Assembly (NCBI GenBank): GCA_905221605.1
Contig: CAJNDS010002268.1
Location: 724,232-788,231 of the forward strand
From: Symbiodinium natans
Taxonomy: Eukaryota > Sar > Dinophyceae > Suessiales > Symbiodiniaceae
Length of the DNA: 64,000 nt
Direction of reading: 5' to 3'
The translations under genes and the position numbers were made by a program. The notes under the pieces were generated by a model. That model did not search any database. It was not told where the DNA came from and worked only from the letters and a program-made list of their open reading frames with translations. This document shows, piece after piece, positions 19,689 through 31,885 of this stretch. The stretch's first letter is position 1, and each line of letters opens with the position of its first letter.

Positions 19689-19839
19689 AAATCATGTAGG
19701 TGACACGCACAAGCTTTGATGTCCTGGAGGTCGTAGTTCTCGTACTTGCTGGTGTCTTTCCAATAAACATGTCCATGAAGATCACAATAACCTTCGCAAG
19801 GACAAGTTATCAATTACCTCTCACTGTAAACTTTAACTC

Positions 19840-20360
19840 TGTAGCGGCTTCGTCGGCTCGCAGTCATAGCAAATGCCAAGGAATGTTTTCGCAGTCATAG
19901 CAAATTTCAGGGACTGTTTTCGGTAACGGCTTCGCCCGCTGGCAGTCATAGCAAAATTCAGGGACTGTTTTCGGTAACGGCTTCGCCCGCTGGCAGTCAT
20001 AGCAAATTTCAGGGACTGTTTTCGGTAACGGGTTCGCCCGCTCGCAGTCATAGCAAAATCCAGAAACTGCTTTCCTTACCGGCTTCGCCCGCTCGCAGTC
20101 ATAGCAAAATCCAGAAACTGTTTTCGGTAACGGCTTCGCCCGCCCGCAGTCATAGCAAATTTCGGGATTGTTTTCGGTAACGGCTTCGCCCGCTCGCAGT
20201 CATAGCAAAATCCAGAAACTGTTTTCTGTAACGGCTTCGCCCGCCCGCAGTCATAGCAAATTTCGGGATTGTTTTCGGTAACGGCTTCGCCCGCTCGCAG
20301 TCCTAGCAAATCCTAAAGACTGTTTAAGGCTTCGCCCACTCGCAGTCATAGCAAATTCCA
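19840..20360. repeat. 51-bp tandem repeat, about 10 copies
   Basis: The core GCAGTCATAGCAAA recurs every 51-52 bp, followed by CTGTTTTCGGTAACGGCTTCG. A 51-bp unit equals 17 codons, so minus-strand frames stay open over several copies (unit includes MTASGRSRYRKQSL or, in another frame, CYDCERAKPLPKT). One-base length changes shift the frame between blocks. It is not a CRISPR array: the whole unit repeats and there are no unique spacers. Confidence 0.85.
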
Positions 20361-20640
20361 GTGACTCTACAAAATAAAAAAAAAGAGGTAAGCAACGAAG
20401 AAAAAACAATGATGGAACTAGCCTGTTTCCGTTTCACTGTATAGATCGCAAGCATAATTTCATTGTGTCTTGACGCAACATAGTGTGCCAAAGTCTCTGT
20501 ATCGTAAGCATTGTTTTCTTTGCGCTTTAGCACAGTCTTATGTACTAAGGTCTTTAAGCCGTAAGCACTTTTAACGGGAAAGAGCGAGTAGGATAACTTG
20601 TGATAACTACGACAATTTATCATAATTATGATGGGTCACC
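20361..20640. other. AT-rich spacer, no gene seen
   Basis: Contains one copy of the palindrome-type motif ATCATAATTATGAT near 20617 and a weak minus-strand frame. Nothing else noted. Confidence 0.4.
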
Positions 20641-20679
20641 GCCTATAGCGGTTCCCCTGTGTTTTTTGCACATTCCCTT

Positions 20680-21385
20680 AAACAGTTTAAACCATTTAAC
20701 CATTCAACCAATGGTTTCCCCATACGAAAATCCCTAAAACCATTAAACCATTAAACCGTTAAACCATTAAACCATTAAACCATTAAACCATTAAACCATT
20801 AAACCAATGGTTTACCTTTTATGAAAATCCCCAAAACCATTAAACCATTAAACCATGAAACCATTAAACCATTAAACCAATGGTTTCCCCCTTATGAAAA
20901 ACCCCCTAAACCATTAAACTATTAAACCATTAAACCATTAAACCAATGGTTTCCCCCTTATGAAAATCCCCTCAACCATTAAACCATTAAACCATAAACC
21001 ATTAAACCATGAAACCATTGGTTTCCCCCATATGAGAATCCCCTTAACCATTCAACCATTTTCATGGGGGGGCAACCATTGGTTTAATGGTTTAATGGTT
21101 TAATGGTTTAATGGTTTAATGGTTTAATGGTTTAATGGTTTCATGGTTTAATGGCTTAATGGCTGAATGGCTTAAAGGTTTAATGGTTTAATGGTTTAAT
21201 GGTTTAATGGTTTAATGGTTTAATGGTTTCAGGGATTCTCATATGGGGAAAACCATTGGTTTAATGGTTTAATGGTTTAATGGTTCAATGGTTTAATAGT
21301 TTAGGGGATTCTCATAAGGGGGAAACCATTGGTTTAATGGTTTAATGGTTCAATGGTTTCATGGTTTAATGGTTTAATGGTGCTC
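20680..21385. repeat. Inverted pair of AAACCATT satellite arrays
   Basis: The left half is (AAACCATT)n, interrupted by TTTCCCC-TATGAAAATCCCC modules. Near 21060-21075 the orientation flips and the right half is (TTTAATGG)n with the complementary modules (GGGATTCTCATA, GGGGGAAACC). The two halves could pair as a very long hairpin. Confidence 0.85.
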
Positions 21386-21715
21386 CTGCCGAGGTACCTC
21401 GTCCGCATCTTTTCTGCTCCTAAAAAGCCTGATTCGCACGCAGTGTCCCATGTGTCTTTTCTGCTCCGAATATTCTGAATCGCAAGCAGTGTCCCCCGTG
21501 TCTTTTCTGCTCATAAGTGTATGTATACTATATGGGATTGCGCCTTAAACCCTAACTCCTTAAACCCTAACTCTATAGGGTTTAAAGGTTAGGGTTTAGG
21601 TTGAATTGCCGGCTTAGGTTAAAATGCTTCAATCTTAAACCCTAAACCTGTCAACCTTAACCCTATAGGGTTGGGGTGCCTACATCATGATCGGATTTGA
21701 CGAGCTCTGCGGAAA
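21386..21715. repeat. Short tandem duplications and scattered telomere-like motifs
   Basis: At 21405-21517 a module with CTTTTCTGCTC and GCAGTGTCCC is repeated about three times. At 21540-21680 AAACCCTAA and TTAGGGTTT occur as imperfect inverted copies. No gene seen. Confidence 0.6.
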
Positions 21716-22170
21716 TATCTATATGACAAGGTTATAACTTGTTGCTGTGCTTATAACTATGGGTTGGGGTTTTATTTTTATACACTTATGTAAACCCATA
21801 AGAATAAGGGGAAGCCCATCACACCCCAATAAGCGCAACAAAACATTTGTCCCAAAGACTTTACCTTAGCTAAGATATCTCAAGCAACCATCCCCCGATA
21901 AGCAAAACCTGAATTCCATCATTTAACGATATAGTTTGCTTACATGTTGAATCCCAGCAAGCAGGATATATGTGTATGACAAGGTTATAACTTTTTGCTG
22001 CGGTTATAACTAGCGTTCAGGGTTTGATTTATATGCATGTAAATAAACCTATAAGACAATGACGGTAACCCCATCACGCCCCAATAAGCAAAACAAAACC
22101 CATCCGGAAAACTCTACCTTACCTAAGATATCTCAAACAACCATCCCCCGATAAGCAAAACTTGAATTAT
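21716..22170. repeat. Direct duplication of about 200 bp
   Basis: 21716-21917 and 21965-22170 share ATGACAAGGTTATAACTT, GGGTT or GGGTTTGATT, CCCATCAC-CCCCAATAAGC, and AACCATCCCCCGATAAGC at an offset near 249 bp. The copies are diverged. Non-coding. Confidence 0.7.
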
Positions 22171-22254
22171 CCTTTTTGTTTCTATTTTGAAGGACATTTG
22201 CTCAACATTTATGTAACCTATAAAAAAATAAGGGGAACCGCAATAGGCGGACGC

Positions 22255-22525
22255 CCTATATGATACCTTATCATAATTATGATAACTTATGATAACTTAT
22301 CATAATTATGATAACTTATCATAATTATGAAAAGTTACTTATCATAATTATCATACTCTGAGATTAAGAACTTAAAGTTATCATAATTATGATAATTCAA
22401 ATCGGGAAGTTGAAGTTATCATAATTATGATAACTTATGATGGGGAAGTTAAAGTTATCATAATTATGATAACTCATGATGGGGAAGCTGAGGTTATCAT
22501 AGTTATGATAACTTCAGGTTTATAG
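22255..22525. repeat. Cluster of perfect palindromes TTATCATAATTATGATAA
   Basis: About nine copies of an 18-bp perfect palindrome (some trimmed), separated by short AT-rich or GGGGAAGTT-type spacers. Each copy can form a hairpin or act as a symmetric protein-binding site. Confidence 0.85.
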
Positions 22526-22599
22526 CTTGGAGTGAAAGGGTGTGAGAGGAGGGGTAGGATGGATTGGGTGCGCGTAGTATTGTGAATGTTGTTTTTTGT

Positions 22600-22803
22600 G
22601 GGAAGGGGGCGCGTGGGTTGGTGTAGGGGGGGAAGGGGAAAGGTTGGCGGGTGGTGGAGGGTGGGGGGAGAGTAGGGGGGGGGGGTCGGGAGGGGGTGGG
22701 GGTGGGCTCCCTCGTCCCTCCTCCCTCCTCCCTCCAGCCCCTCCAGCCCCCGCCCCTGCAGCCCGTCTGCCCTTCCAGCCCCTCCAGCCGCTTTTAAGGG
22801 GGT

Positions 22804-22866
<63 letters not shown>

Positions 22867-23180
22867 GCCTCTCTCGTCCCTCCTCCCTCCCCGCCCCTCC
22901 AGCCCTCCAGCCCCTCCAGCCCCTCCAGCTCCTTGAGCCCCTCCAGCCCTCCCCTCCAGCAGCCTCTCCAGCCCTCCAGCCCCTCCAGCCCCTCCAGCCC
23001 CACCTTGATCTGGCCCAGACCCAGGTTTTCAAGCCCAGAATGGGGGTCTGGGCCAGAAGAGGGAAGGGGGGGCATGGGGGGGTGTAGAGGGGGGCGGGGG
23101 AGGGGGGGTTGGGAGGGGAGGGGGGGAGGGGTGGGGGGGGTGGCGGTAGGGGGTGGGGGGGGGGGGGGGGGAGTCTCGCC
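22600..23180. repeat. G-rich/C-rich tract with a poly-G run of about 60
   Basis: G-rich strand with (CTCCAGCCC)n-type blocks at 22720-22790 and 22880-23000 and an almost pure G run at about 22800-22865. Open frames here encode only Gly, Pro or Arg low-complexity and are not genes. Strong potential for G-quadruplexes and for assembly or sequencing error. Confidence 0.85.
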
Positions 23181-23189
23181 ACAATTAAA

Positions 23190-25545
23190 TAGATTTAAAC
23201 GATTTAAACGATTTAAACGATTTAAACGATTTAATTGGTCAATTTTTTATCGTTTAAATCGCCCAGGCCAATTAAATAGTTTAATTGGCCTGGGCGATTT
23301 AAACGATTTAATTGGGTCCAATTAAATCGTTTAAATCGGACGCCTGAATTAAATAGTTTAATTGGCCTGGGCGATTTAAACGATTTAATTGGTTGGTTTA
23401 TGGCTTGACTGGGTTTCCCCCCCAATTAAATCGATTTAAACGATTTAAACGATTTAATCGATTTAAACGATTTAATTGGGTCCAATTAAATCGTTTAAAT
23501 CGCCCAGGCCAATTAAATAGTTTTATTGGCCTGGGCGATTTAAACGATTTAATTGGGTCCAATTAAATCGTTTAAATCGGACGCCTGAATTAAATAGTTT
23601 AATTGGCCTGGGCGATTTAAACGATTTAATTGGTTGGTTTATGGCTTGACTGGGTTTCCCCTCCAATTAAATCGATTTAAACGATTTAAACGATTTAATC
23701 GATTTAAACGATTTAATTGGGTCCAATTAAATCGTTTAAATCGCCCAGGCCAATTAAATAGTTTAATTGGCCTGGGCGATTTAAACGATTTAATTGGGTC
23801 CAATTAAATCGTTTAAATCGGACGCCTGAATTAAATAGTTTAATTGGTCTGGGCGATTTAAACGATTTAATTGGTTGGTTTATGGCTTGACTGGGTTTCC
23901 CCCCCAATTAAATCGATTTAAACGATTTAAACGATTTAATCGATTTAAACGATTTAATTGGGTCCAATTAAATCGTTTAAATCGGACGCCAGAATTAAAT
24001 AGTTTAATTGGCCTGGGCGATTTAAACGATTTAATTGGTTGGTTTATGGCTTGACTGGGTTTCCCCTCCAATTAAATCGATTTAAACGATTTAAACGATT
24101 TAATCGATTTAAACGATTTAATTGGGTCCAATTAAATCGTTTAAATCGGACGCCTGAATTAAATAGTTTAATTGGCCTGGGCGATTTAAACGATTTAATT
24201 GGTTGGTTTATGGCTTGACTGGGTTTCCCCTCCAATTAAATCGATTTAAACGATTTAAACGATTTAATCGATTTAAACGATTTAATTGGGTCCAATTAAA
24301 TCGTTTAAATCGGACGCCTGAATTAAATAGTTTCATTGGCCTGGGCGATTTAAACGATTTAATTGGTTGGTTTATGGCTTGACTGGGTTTCCCCCCCAAT
24401 TAAATCGATTTAAACGATTTAAACGATTTAATCGGTTTAGACGATTTAATTGGGTCCAATTAAATCGTTTAAATCGGACGCCTGAATTAAATAGTTTATT
24501 GGCCTGGGCGAAAGACGATTTAATTGGGCCCAATTAAATCGTTTAAATCGGACGCCTGAATTAAATAGTTTAATTGGCCTGGGCGATTTAAACGATTTAA
24601 TTGGACTCAATTAAATCGTTTAAATCGATTAAATCGTTTAAATCGTTTAAATCGATTTAATTGGGGGGAGACCCAGTCAAGCCATAAACCATCCAATTAA
24701 ATCGTTTAAATCGCCCAGGCCAATTAAATAGTTTAATTGGCCTGGGCGATTTAAACGATTTAATTGGGTCCAATTAAATCGTTTAAATCGGACGCCTGAA
24801 TTAAATAGTTTAATTGGCCTGGGCGATTTAAACGATTTAATTGGACTCAATTAAATCGTTTAAATCGATTAAATCGATTAAATCGTTTAAATCGATTTAA
24901 TTGGGGGGAGACCCAGTCAAGCCATAAACCAACCAATTAAATCGTTTAAATCGGACGCCTGAATTAAATAGTTTAATTGGCCTGGGCGATTTAAACGATT
25001 TAATTGGGTCCAATTAAATCGTTTAAATCGGACGCCTGAATTAAATAGTTTAATTGGCCTGGGCGATTTAAACGATTTAATTGGACTCAATTAAACCGTT
25101 TAAATCGATTAAATCGTTTAAATCGTTTAAATCGATTTAATTGGGGGGAGACCCAGTCAAGCCCTAAACCAACCAATTAAATCGTTTAAATCGCCCAGGC
25201 CAATTAAATAGTTTAATTGGCCTGGGCGACTTAAACGATTTAATTGGGTCCAATTAAATCGTTTAAATCGGACGCCTGAATTAAACAATTTAATTGACCT
25301 GGGCGATTTAAACGATTTATTTGAGTCCAATTAAATCGTTTAAATCGCCCAGGCCGATTAAATTATTTAATTGGCCTGGGCGATTTACACGATTTAATTG
25401 GACCCAATTAAATCGCTTAAATCGGACGCCTGAATTAAATAAGTTAAATAAGTTAATTGGCCTGGGCGATTTAAACGATTTAATTGGCCTCAATTAAATC
25501 GTTTAAATCGTTTGAATCGTTTAAATCGTTTAAATACTTATTAAA
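23190..25545. repeat. AATTAAATCG/CGATTTAAA satellite with orientation switch
   Basis: Higher-order units of about 240 or 164 bp are marked by TGGCTTGACTGGGTTTCCC at about 23401, 23642, 23884, 24047, 24212 and 24376. From about 24600 the same marker appears as its complement (GAGACCCAGTCAAGCC at about 24667, 24907, 25147), so the array is inverted. Units are themselves built from short inverted repeats around CCAGGCCAATTAAATAG. No coding potential. Confidence 0.88.
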
Positions 25546-25604
25546 AAAAGGAATGAGCTAAATAGACCCGAAAGGCTGCTCTTTCATATATATATATAGA
25601 AAGA

Positions 25605-25680
25605 GAGGTTTAGGGTTTAGGGTTTAGGGTTTAGGGTTTAGGGTTCAGGGTTCAGGGTTTAGGGTGTAGGGTTTAGGGTT
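25605..25680. repeat. First TTTAGGG interstitial array
   Basis: Marks the left border of the telomere-repeat-rich region. Preceded by a short TA run. Includes TTCAGGG variants. Confidence 0.9.
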
Positions 25681-25904
25681 GACGGTTCGACAGAATTCTC
25701 ATAGAAATCTCCCCAAGAGGGTGACGCCTAAGGTTCGGAAGCCCCATGTCGGATCATTTGTAGCATCGTAACACGTACAGAGATTGCGGAGAGCGCGGTT
25801 TCAGCAAGATGAGGGCCAGTAGGGTACATTGAGGTGTTAACGTCGCACTTCATGGTCGTTTTCTCTGTAGCTGGACGAAAGGTACTCTACAGCTCCCTAA
25901 ACTC

Positions 25905-26135
25905 TAAAACCCCAAAACCCTAAAACCCTAAAACCCTAAAACCCTAAAACCCTAAAACCCTAAAACCCTAAAACCCTAAAACCCTAAAACCCTAAAACCC
26001 TAAAACCCTAAAACCCTAAAACCCTAAACCCTAAAACCCTAAACCCTGCACCCCAAACCCTAAAACCCTAAAACCCTAAAACCCTAAAACCCTAAAACCC
26101 TAAAACCCTAAACCCTAAACCCTAAACCCTACACC
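25905..26135. repeat. Array of the 8-bp variant CCCTAAAA (TTTTAGGG)
   Basis: About 25 copies of CCCTAAAA, then a return to CCCTAAA. TTTTAGGG is the telomere unit known from Chlamydomonas; here it is a local variant array next to TTTAGGG arrays. Confidence 0.9.
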
Positions 26136-26139
26136 CTAA

Positions 26140-27000
26140 AGAGACAACATGGCCCACTACCGCGACACACGCCTTCAGCGGCCAGTCTCGCGGAAGCAAT
26201 GCATAGCACAGCCGTGCTGAGAATGCCAGGGGCCATGCTAAGGATGCTTTCGGGTTTGGGGTTTGGGGTTTAGGGTCTAGGGCAGGGTTTAGAGTTTAGG
26301 GTTTAGGGTTTAGGGTTTAGGGTCCAGGGTTTAGGGTTTAGGGTTTAGGGTCTAGGGTTTAAGCGGCTGCTGGCTCTGGTTGTGCAGCTGTGGGTCATGA
26401 ATGAACCTGGCTGCCACGCAACTCAGCTTCGTGTTCACTGTGTCTCTAGCCGAACGTTCAGGCCACATACGATAAAACACACATGGAGGGCGAGGAACAT
26501 CTAAATCATGGAGTGCCCTATACCCAAAACATAAACTTTACCCTCAACCCTCAACCCAAGCCAGTTTATGTTTATTTCCCAAAATCGGGGTCCCAAAACA
26601 TTCCCGCAGTTCGTCCGTGTAGTTCCCGGCACTACAATCTTAGTCCCCATGGGCCTTCATTACCTGGTACCCAAACCCTAAACCCTAAACCCTAAACCCT
26701 AAACCCTAAACCACCCCAGTCCCTTAGAGATTGGACCTAGTATGGAGCAACATATTGTAGTTCCCAGGTGTCTGAAGTCCATGGGGATTAAAAAGAATTT
26801 CCAAAGTTCGCTTAAGAACCCCCCCCCAAAAAAAAACATGAATTATAAGATTTATATGGGGGGGATTATTTTCTTTACTTCCTAAACCCTAAACCCTAAA
26901 CCGCCTGGCTCTTAAGCAAGTAGTGGATGACATCCTGTCTCCCGTCTGCCACCGGAGCCGGGATGTTAAAGTCAGGGGTTGGCTATAGGGTCCTTAAGGG
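26140..27000. other. Islands between telomere-type arrays, unassigned
   Basis: Non-repetitive islands at 26140-26250, 26360-26500, 26560-26670 and 26915-27000. On the minus strand 26930-26975 reads FNIPAPVADGRQ without a stop and could be an exon of a gene downstream of uS2. Near 26815-26945 the ends resemble the CTTAAGAACCCCCC inverted-repeat family. Confidence 0.35.
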
Positions 27001-27002
27001 AG

Positions 27003-27160
27003 GGTTTAGGGTTTAGGGTTTAGGGTTTAGGGTTTAGGGTTTAGGGTTTAGGGTTTAGGGTTTAGGGTTTAGGGTTTAGGGTTTAGGGTTTAGGGTTTAG
27101 GGTTTAGGGTTTAGGATTTAGGGTTTAGGGTTTAGGGTTTAGGGTTTAGGGTTTAGGGTA
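27003..27160. repeat. TTTAGGG array
   Basis: About 22 near-perfect heptamers, plus orientation, just downstream of the uS2 stop codon. Confidence 0.95.
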
Positions 27161-27300
27161 GCCTAGCCTTCGGGAAGCTTAGGGAGCCTTTACGATGGAT
27201 CTTGAAAGCACCGCAGGAACTAGGCCCGAAACCCTTAGCCTTTTTTTGTCTCATCCGACCGAGGATTCTGCCCTGATTCTGCTCCCTACTGCTCCTGCTC

Positions 27301-30300
27301 TCACCATCCGCCGCCGCCCTGCGCTTGCTGCGGGGCGCTCCAGTCATCACCGCCACCGCCTGAGGGACAACCCGCGGGCGATGGCTCAGGGCTTCGAAGG
27401 GCTAGAGTAGGGCTTTTTGTGGGTTTAGTGTTTTTTGGAGTTTAGGGTTTTTTGGGGTTTAGGGGTTTTTGGGATTTAGGTTTTTTTGGGGTTTATGTTT
27501 TTTTGGGCTTAGTTTTTTTTTTGGGTTTTTTGGGGTTTAGGGTTTAGGGGTTGAGGAGCTAGGGCTCATAGGGTTCATATATAAGCCTCCCCTAACATGG
27601 AAGTCCTTTTGACTTCGTAGGGTTAGGAAGTTGGCTCATAGGGGTTATTTAAGGGTTTCAAGGGGGATACTAAGTAGACTTACTAAGTCAAAAGGGCTTC
27701 CAACTACTAGCCGTTGCTAGCCCACACCCTAAACCCTAAACCCTAAACCCTAAACCCTAAACCCCCCGAAGCCTGCCGGCGCATCCCACGAAGCGTCGCC
27801 GGCGGCCGCATTGGTCATGTCGTCCCAGTTGCCACCACCACCTGCGACCAGTGGACCGAGATGCCCAAAGAGCCCAATACCCCTGAATTACGCTTAGGGT
27901 TTAGGGTTTAGGGTTTAGGGTTTAGGGTTTAGGGTTTAGGGTTTAGGGTTTAGGGTTTAGGGTTTAGGGTTTAGGGTTTAGGGCTTAGGGTCTTACCCTA
28001 AACCGTACCAAGGAACCCGAAAGACTTTGAAGGGATATTCCTTAAATAAGACGTTTCGGGGTCACCGAGGGGGAAAGGGAAACCCTAAACCCTAAACCCT
28101 AAACCCTAAACCCTAAACCCTAAACCCTAAACCCTAAACCCTAAACCCTAACTCTTCAGCAGCGCCCCAAACCCAAGCACCCAACTCGGGGCCACGACAG
28201 ATCATCCCTGGCACTGAACGCTAAAGACCCAGGTGCTAAAGCCTCAAAACTCTTCAATTTAGGGTTTAGGGTTTGGGGTTAGGGTTTAGGGTTTAGGGTT
28301 TAGGGTTTAGGGTTAGGGTTTAGGGTTTAGGGTTTAGGGTTTAGGGTTTAGGGTTTAGGGTTTTAGGTTTAGGGTTTAGGGTTTAGGGTTTAGGGTTTAG
28401 GGTTTAGGGTTTAGGGTTTAGGGTTTAGGGTTTAGGGTTTAGGGTTTAGGGTTGAGGGTTTAGGGTTTAGGGTTTAGGGTTTAGGGTTTAGGGTTGACCC
28501 GAGAGCTCCCTACTATAAAGCCCTGACCTTATAATCCTCGATCCAAGACTGGCCTAGGAATAGAAAGAGTACATTATTGGAAACAAAGCCCTAAACAACA
28601 AAAAGGGAACAAGGGAATCCTAAACACCTGAACTAGGATGACCGTTAAATGATCCTCTTAAACCCAATAAGGGCAAATAAGGGCCTACCAAGTACATCCG
28701 AAACCCTACACCCTACACCCTACACCCAAAGCCCTAAACCCCAAACCCTAAACCCCTAAATTCAGAGGATTCGGAAAAAGCCATCAACCGCAGACCACGC
28801 GCCTGCTCCTTCCCAGGCCTGCGCTGGGGCGGTCCACTCCTTGCGCCACAGCTCGGCTTTAGGGCTTCGGGCCTTGTTTAGTGTTTAGGGTTTAGGGTTA
28901 GAGTTTAGGGTTTAGGGTTTAGGGTTTAGGGTTCAGGGTTCAGGGTTTAGGGTTTAGGGTTTAGGGTTTAGGGTTTAGGGTTTAGGGTTTAGGGTTTAGG
29001 GTTTAGGGTTTAGGGTTTGGGGTTTGGGGTTTGGGGTTTGGGGTTTGGGGTTTAGGGTTTAGGGCTTCGGGCTTAGGGTTTGGGGGGTTTGAGGGCTCAG
29101 GGCTGGGAAGGGTTGGTACGCGGTGTCCTTCCCGCACAACGGTGCGTAAGAGAGCTGCGGGCCGCGAGACTAAACCCCCAAGCAATTCGCAACCGACAGC
29201 CCTATACTAAAAACTCCCTATATGAAGCCGCAAAATAAGAAACATGCATAGGTTTTGGGGGCTCCAATCACGAAAATCCTAACTGTGTTTTGCCTGGGCC
29301 CTGGACGATAATCTGAAAATGCGTCATTTCTGCTATTTAATTTCTATTTAAGCCTCAGCTGTAATCGGCCACTTTTGGCCGGATCCTGGATTGCTCCCAC
29401 AGAAACTACTACACCCGAGAGCATAGGGTTTAGGGCCCTAGGGTTTGGGGCATAGGGTTTAGCGCTTGGGTGTAGGATCTGTTGTGGGCCTTAGATTTCG
29501 GGTTTTGGGTCCACTGGACTTTGAGCCGTAAGCCTGCTGGGAATGTATTGAGTGATCTCTATACGTTCTCAATGGGTGGGTGTTTGTTTTAACCCAACGC
29601 TTGACAAGCTGCTTGACTAGTAAATGCTTGGACTTGAGATGCTGAACCCTAAGCCCTAAACCCTGAACCCTAAACCCTAAACCCTGAGCCCTAAACCCTA
29701 AACCCCAAACCCCAAACCCTAAACCCTAAACCCTAAACCCTAAACCCTAAACTCTAAACCCTAAACCCTAAACCCTAAACCCTAAACCCTAAACCCTAAA
29801 CCCTAAACCAAACCACTCTACCCGGCCTGCTGGGGCGCTGCAGGCTCCTGGCAGCTCCAGGTTTATAGGGTTTAGGGTTTAGGGTTTAGGGTTCGGGGTT
29901 CGGGGTTGAGGGTTTAAGGTTGAGGGTTGAGGGTTTAGGGTTGGGGTGTTTCCCCTTTGCCCTTTTACTGGCGGTCCTTCATATTGATAATAATGGAGGC
30001 ACTATAATCCTTAAGGACTGTTCGTATGAGGGGGGAACATCCCCACACCGCCTGCTGGCACTGCAAGCCTACTGCTACTTGATGCAAGCAGGGCTTCAAG
30101 GGCCCTCCAGCAAGCCTAGATGGCTTCAGGAGCTTAGGGTTTAGGGTTTAGGGTTCGGCTGCTGTCTGTTTCCTCGACCATGAACCCTAAACTTTATCCC
30201 CCAAAGCCCTCCACCAGTTCCCCGCCTCCTGCTGCATGATCTCCTCGGGATCGCGCCAGAAGAACCTTGGAAGCTTTCTGATTCCGGCTCAAGGTTTAGG

Positions 30301-31709
30301 GTTTAGTAGGGCTTAGGGCTTAGGGTTTAGGGTAAAAACCCCAAAGCCTAAACTGTCATTTAGCATGACCCCGTTACCAGTCGCTTGTCCCGAAAAAATG
30401 TGGGCTATGCTGTATGTTTCTTGTCGTCTTACAGTGCCACATGACCACAGCACCCTAAACCCTAAACCCCATTAACCTGCCTTAGTTGCTGAGTTCCTTG
30501 GCTCCCCCCAAAAAGTTACCCTTGACTTCTGGTAGGGTGACATCGACCGGAAAGGGCTAAAGGCTACTTACCCGGCTAGTAACCCTGAACCCTAAACACA
30601 AATAACCCTTCTTGTAACTACCCATGAATCTCCAAGTAGCCCTAAACCCTAAACCCTAAACCCTAAACCCTAAACCCTAAACCCTAAACCCTAAACCCTA
30701 AACCCTAAAACCCAACCCTAAACCCTAAATCCTAAACCCAGGAATTCAGCTGCCACCGAGTGTCGAGTCCACCATGACGTCCCAGGGCTGCGTTCGGGGC
30801 ATGCTGCCCCGGAGGTACAGCACCTACTCGGGCTTTTGGGGCTTGAAACCCTAAACCCTAAACTCTAAACCCGAAACCCTAAACCCTAAACCCTAGACCC
30901 TGAACCCCTCGAAGCTGTGAACCCTCATGACTTCAGCCCTCAATAAGAAGCCTAAAACTCCGGAAAAGCACCCTGAGGACGGACATGGTTTTAGGGTTTA
31001 GGGTTTAGGGATCACTTCTTCAGCTGGAAGCCCCCAACACACCGCCCAAACCCAAAACCGTCCAGGGACCCTTCATGAGATGTACTTTTGAAAGTGCTAC
31101 CCCACAAGGGGACCCTAATCGCGAATTTCGATCACACTGCACGTGCGGAAAGGGCCTCCCTTGCCAGGAGCCAGTAGAGCAAGGCGATTGACTCCTCGCG
31201 AACCCACCCGGGGTAGACCAAACTAAACCCTAAACCCTAAACCCTAAACCCTAAACCCTAAACCCTAAACCCTAAACCCTAAACCCTAAACCCTAAACCC
31301 TACATCATGTCGGGAACATACCGTCACAAAAACTCAGCCTTAAAAACCCCTTAACCCTAATGAAAACCCTAACATCAGATCTGCAGCTTGACTGGATGAA
31401 CCCTGTGAGGAAATCATGGGGTCTTACCTTGGACCCCTAAGGTTGCACCCTCGGGTCCTCTAGGGGAATATCAGGGCCATTTTCGGAGTAAATTGAGGGA
31501 TGCTCTGAAGGGTACATCCTTCGAGGTCCAAGTATGAGCCCCTGTAGCAAAAAGGGTTTCAATTGGTCAACTCTCCAATCTGAGGTCATGAGTTCCTGTG
31601 GTAGTGCTGCCGGCGCAAAAAACCTGAGTCAAAGTCTACCACGACTACTAGTGCTTCTACATGCAATGTGATCTTACGCTGACTCTCACCACCACCACTA
31701 CTACCACTG

Positions 31710-31780
<71 letters not shown>

Positions 31781-31835
31781 GCTACTGCTACTGCTACTGC
31801 TACTGCTACTGCTACTGCTACTGCTACTGCTACTG

Positions 31836-31885
<50 letters not shown>

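Noticed and set aside
19840-20360. CRISPR-like array
   Set aside because: The whole 51-bp unit repeats; there are no unique spacers and the context is eukaryotic.
22520-23325. Long Pro- and Gly-rich open frames on both strands
   Set aside because: They arise from G/C homopolymer and CTCCAGCCC tracts and have no stop codons by composition.
23231-24399. Series of near-identical minus-strand frames of about 63 codons
   Set aside because: They recur with the satellite unit and consist of satellite translation (NRLNRLNRF); no sign of selection.
25700-25880. Possible actin fragment (MKCDV on the minus strand)
   Set aside because: Only five consecutive residues fit well and the following residues depart from actin; too weak to call.
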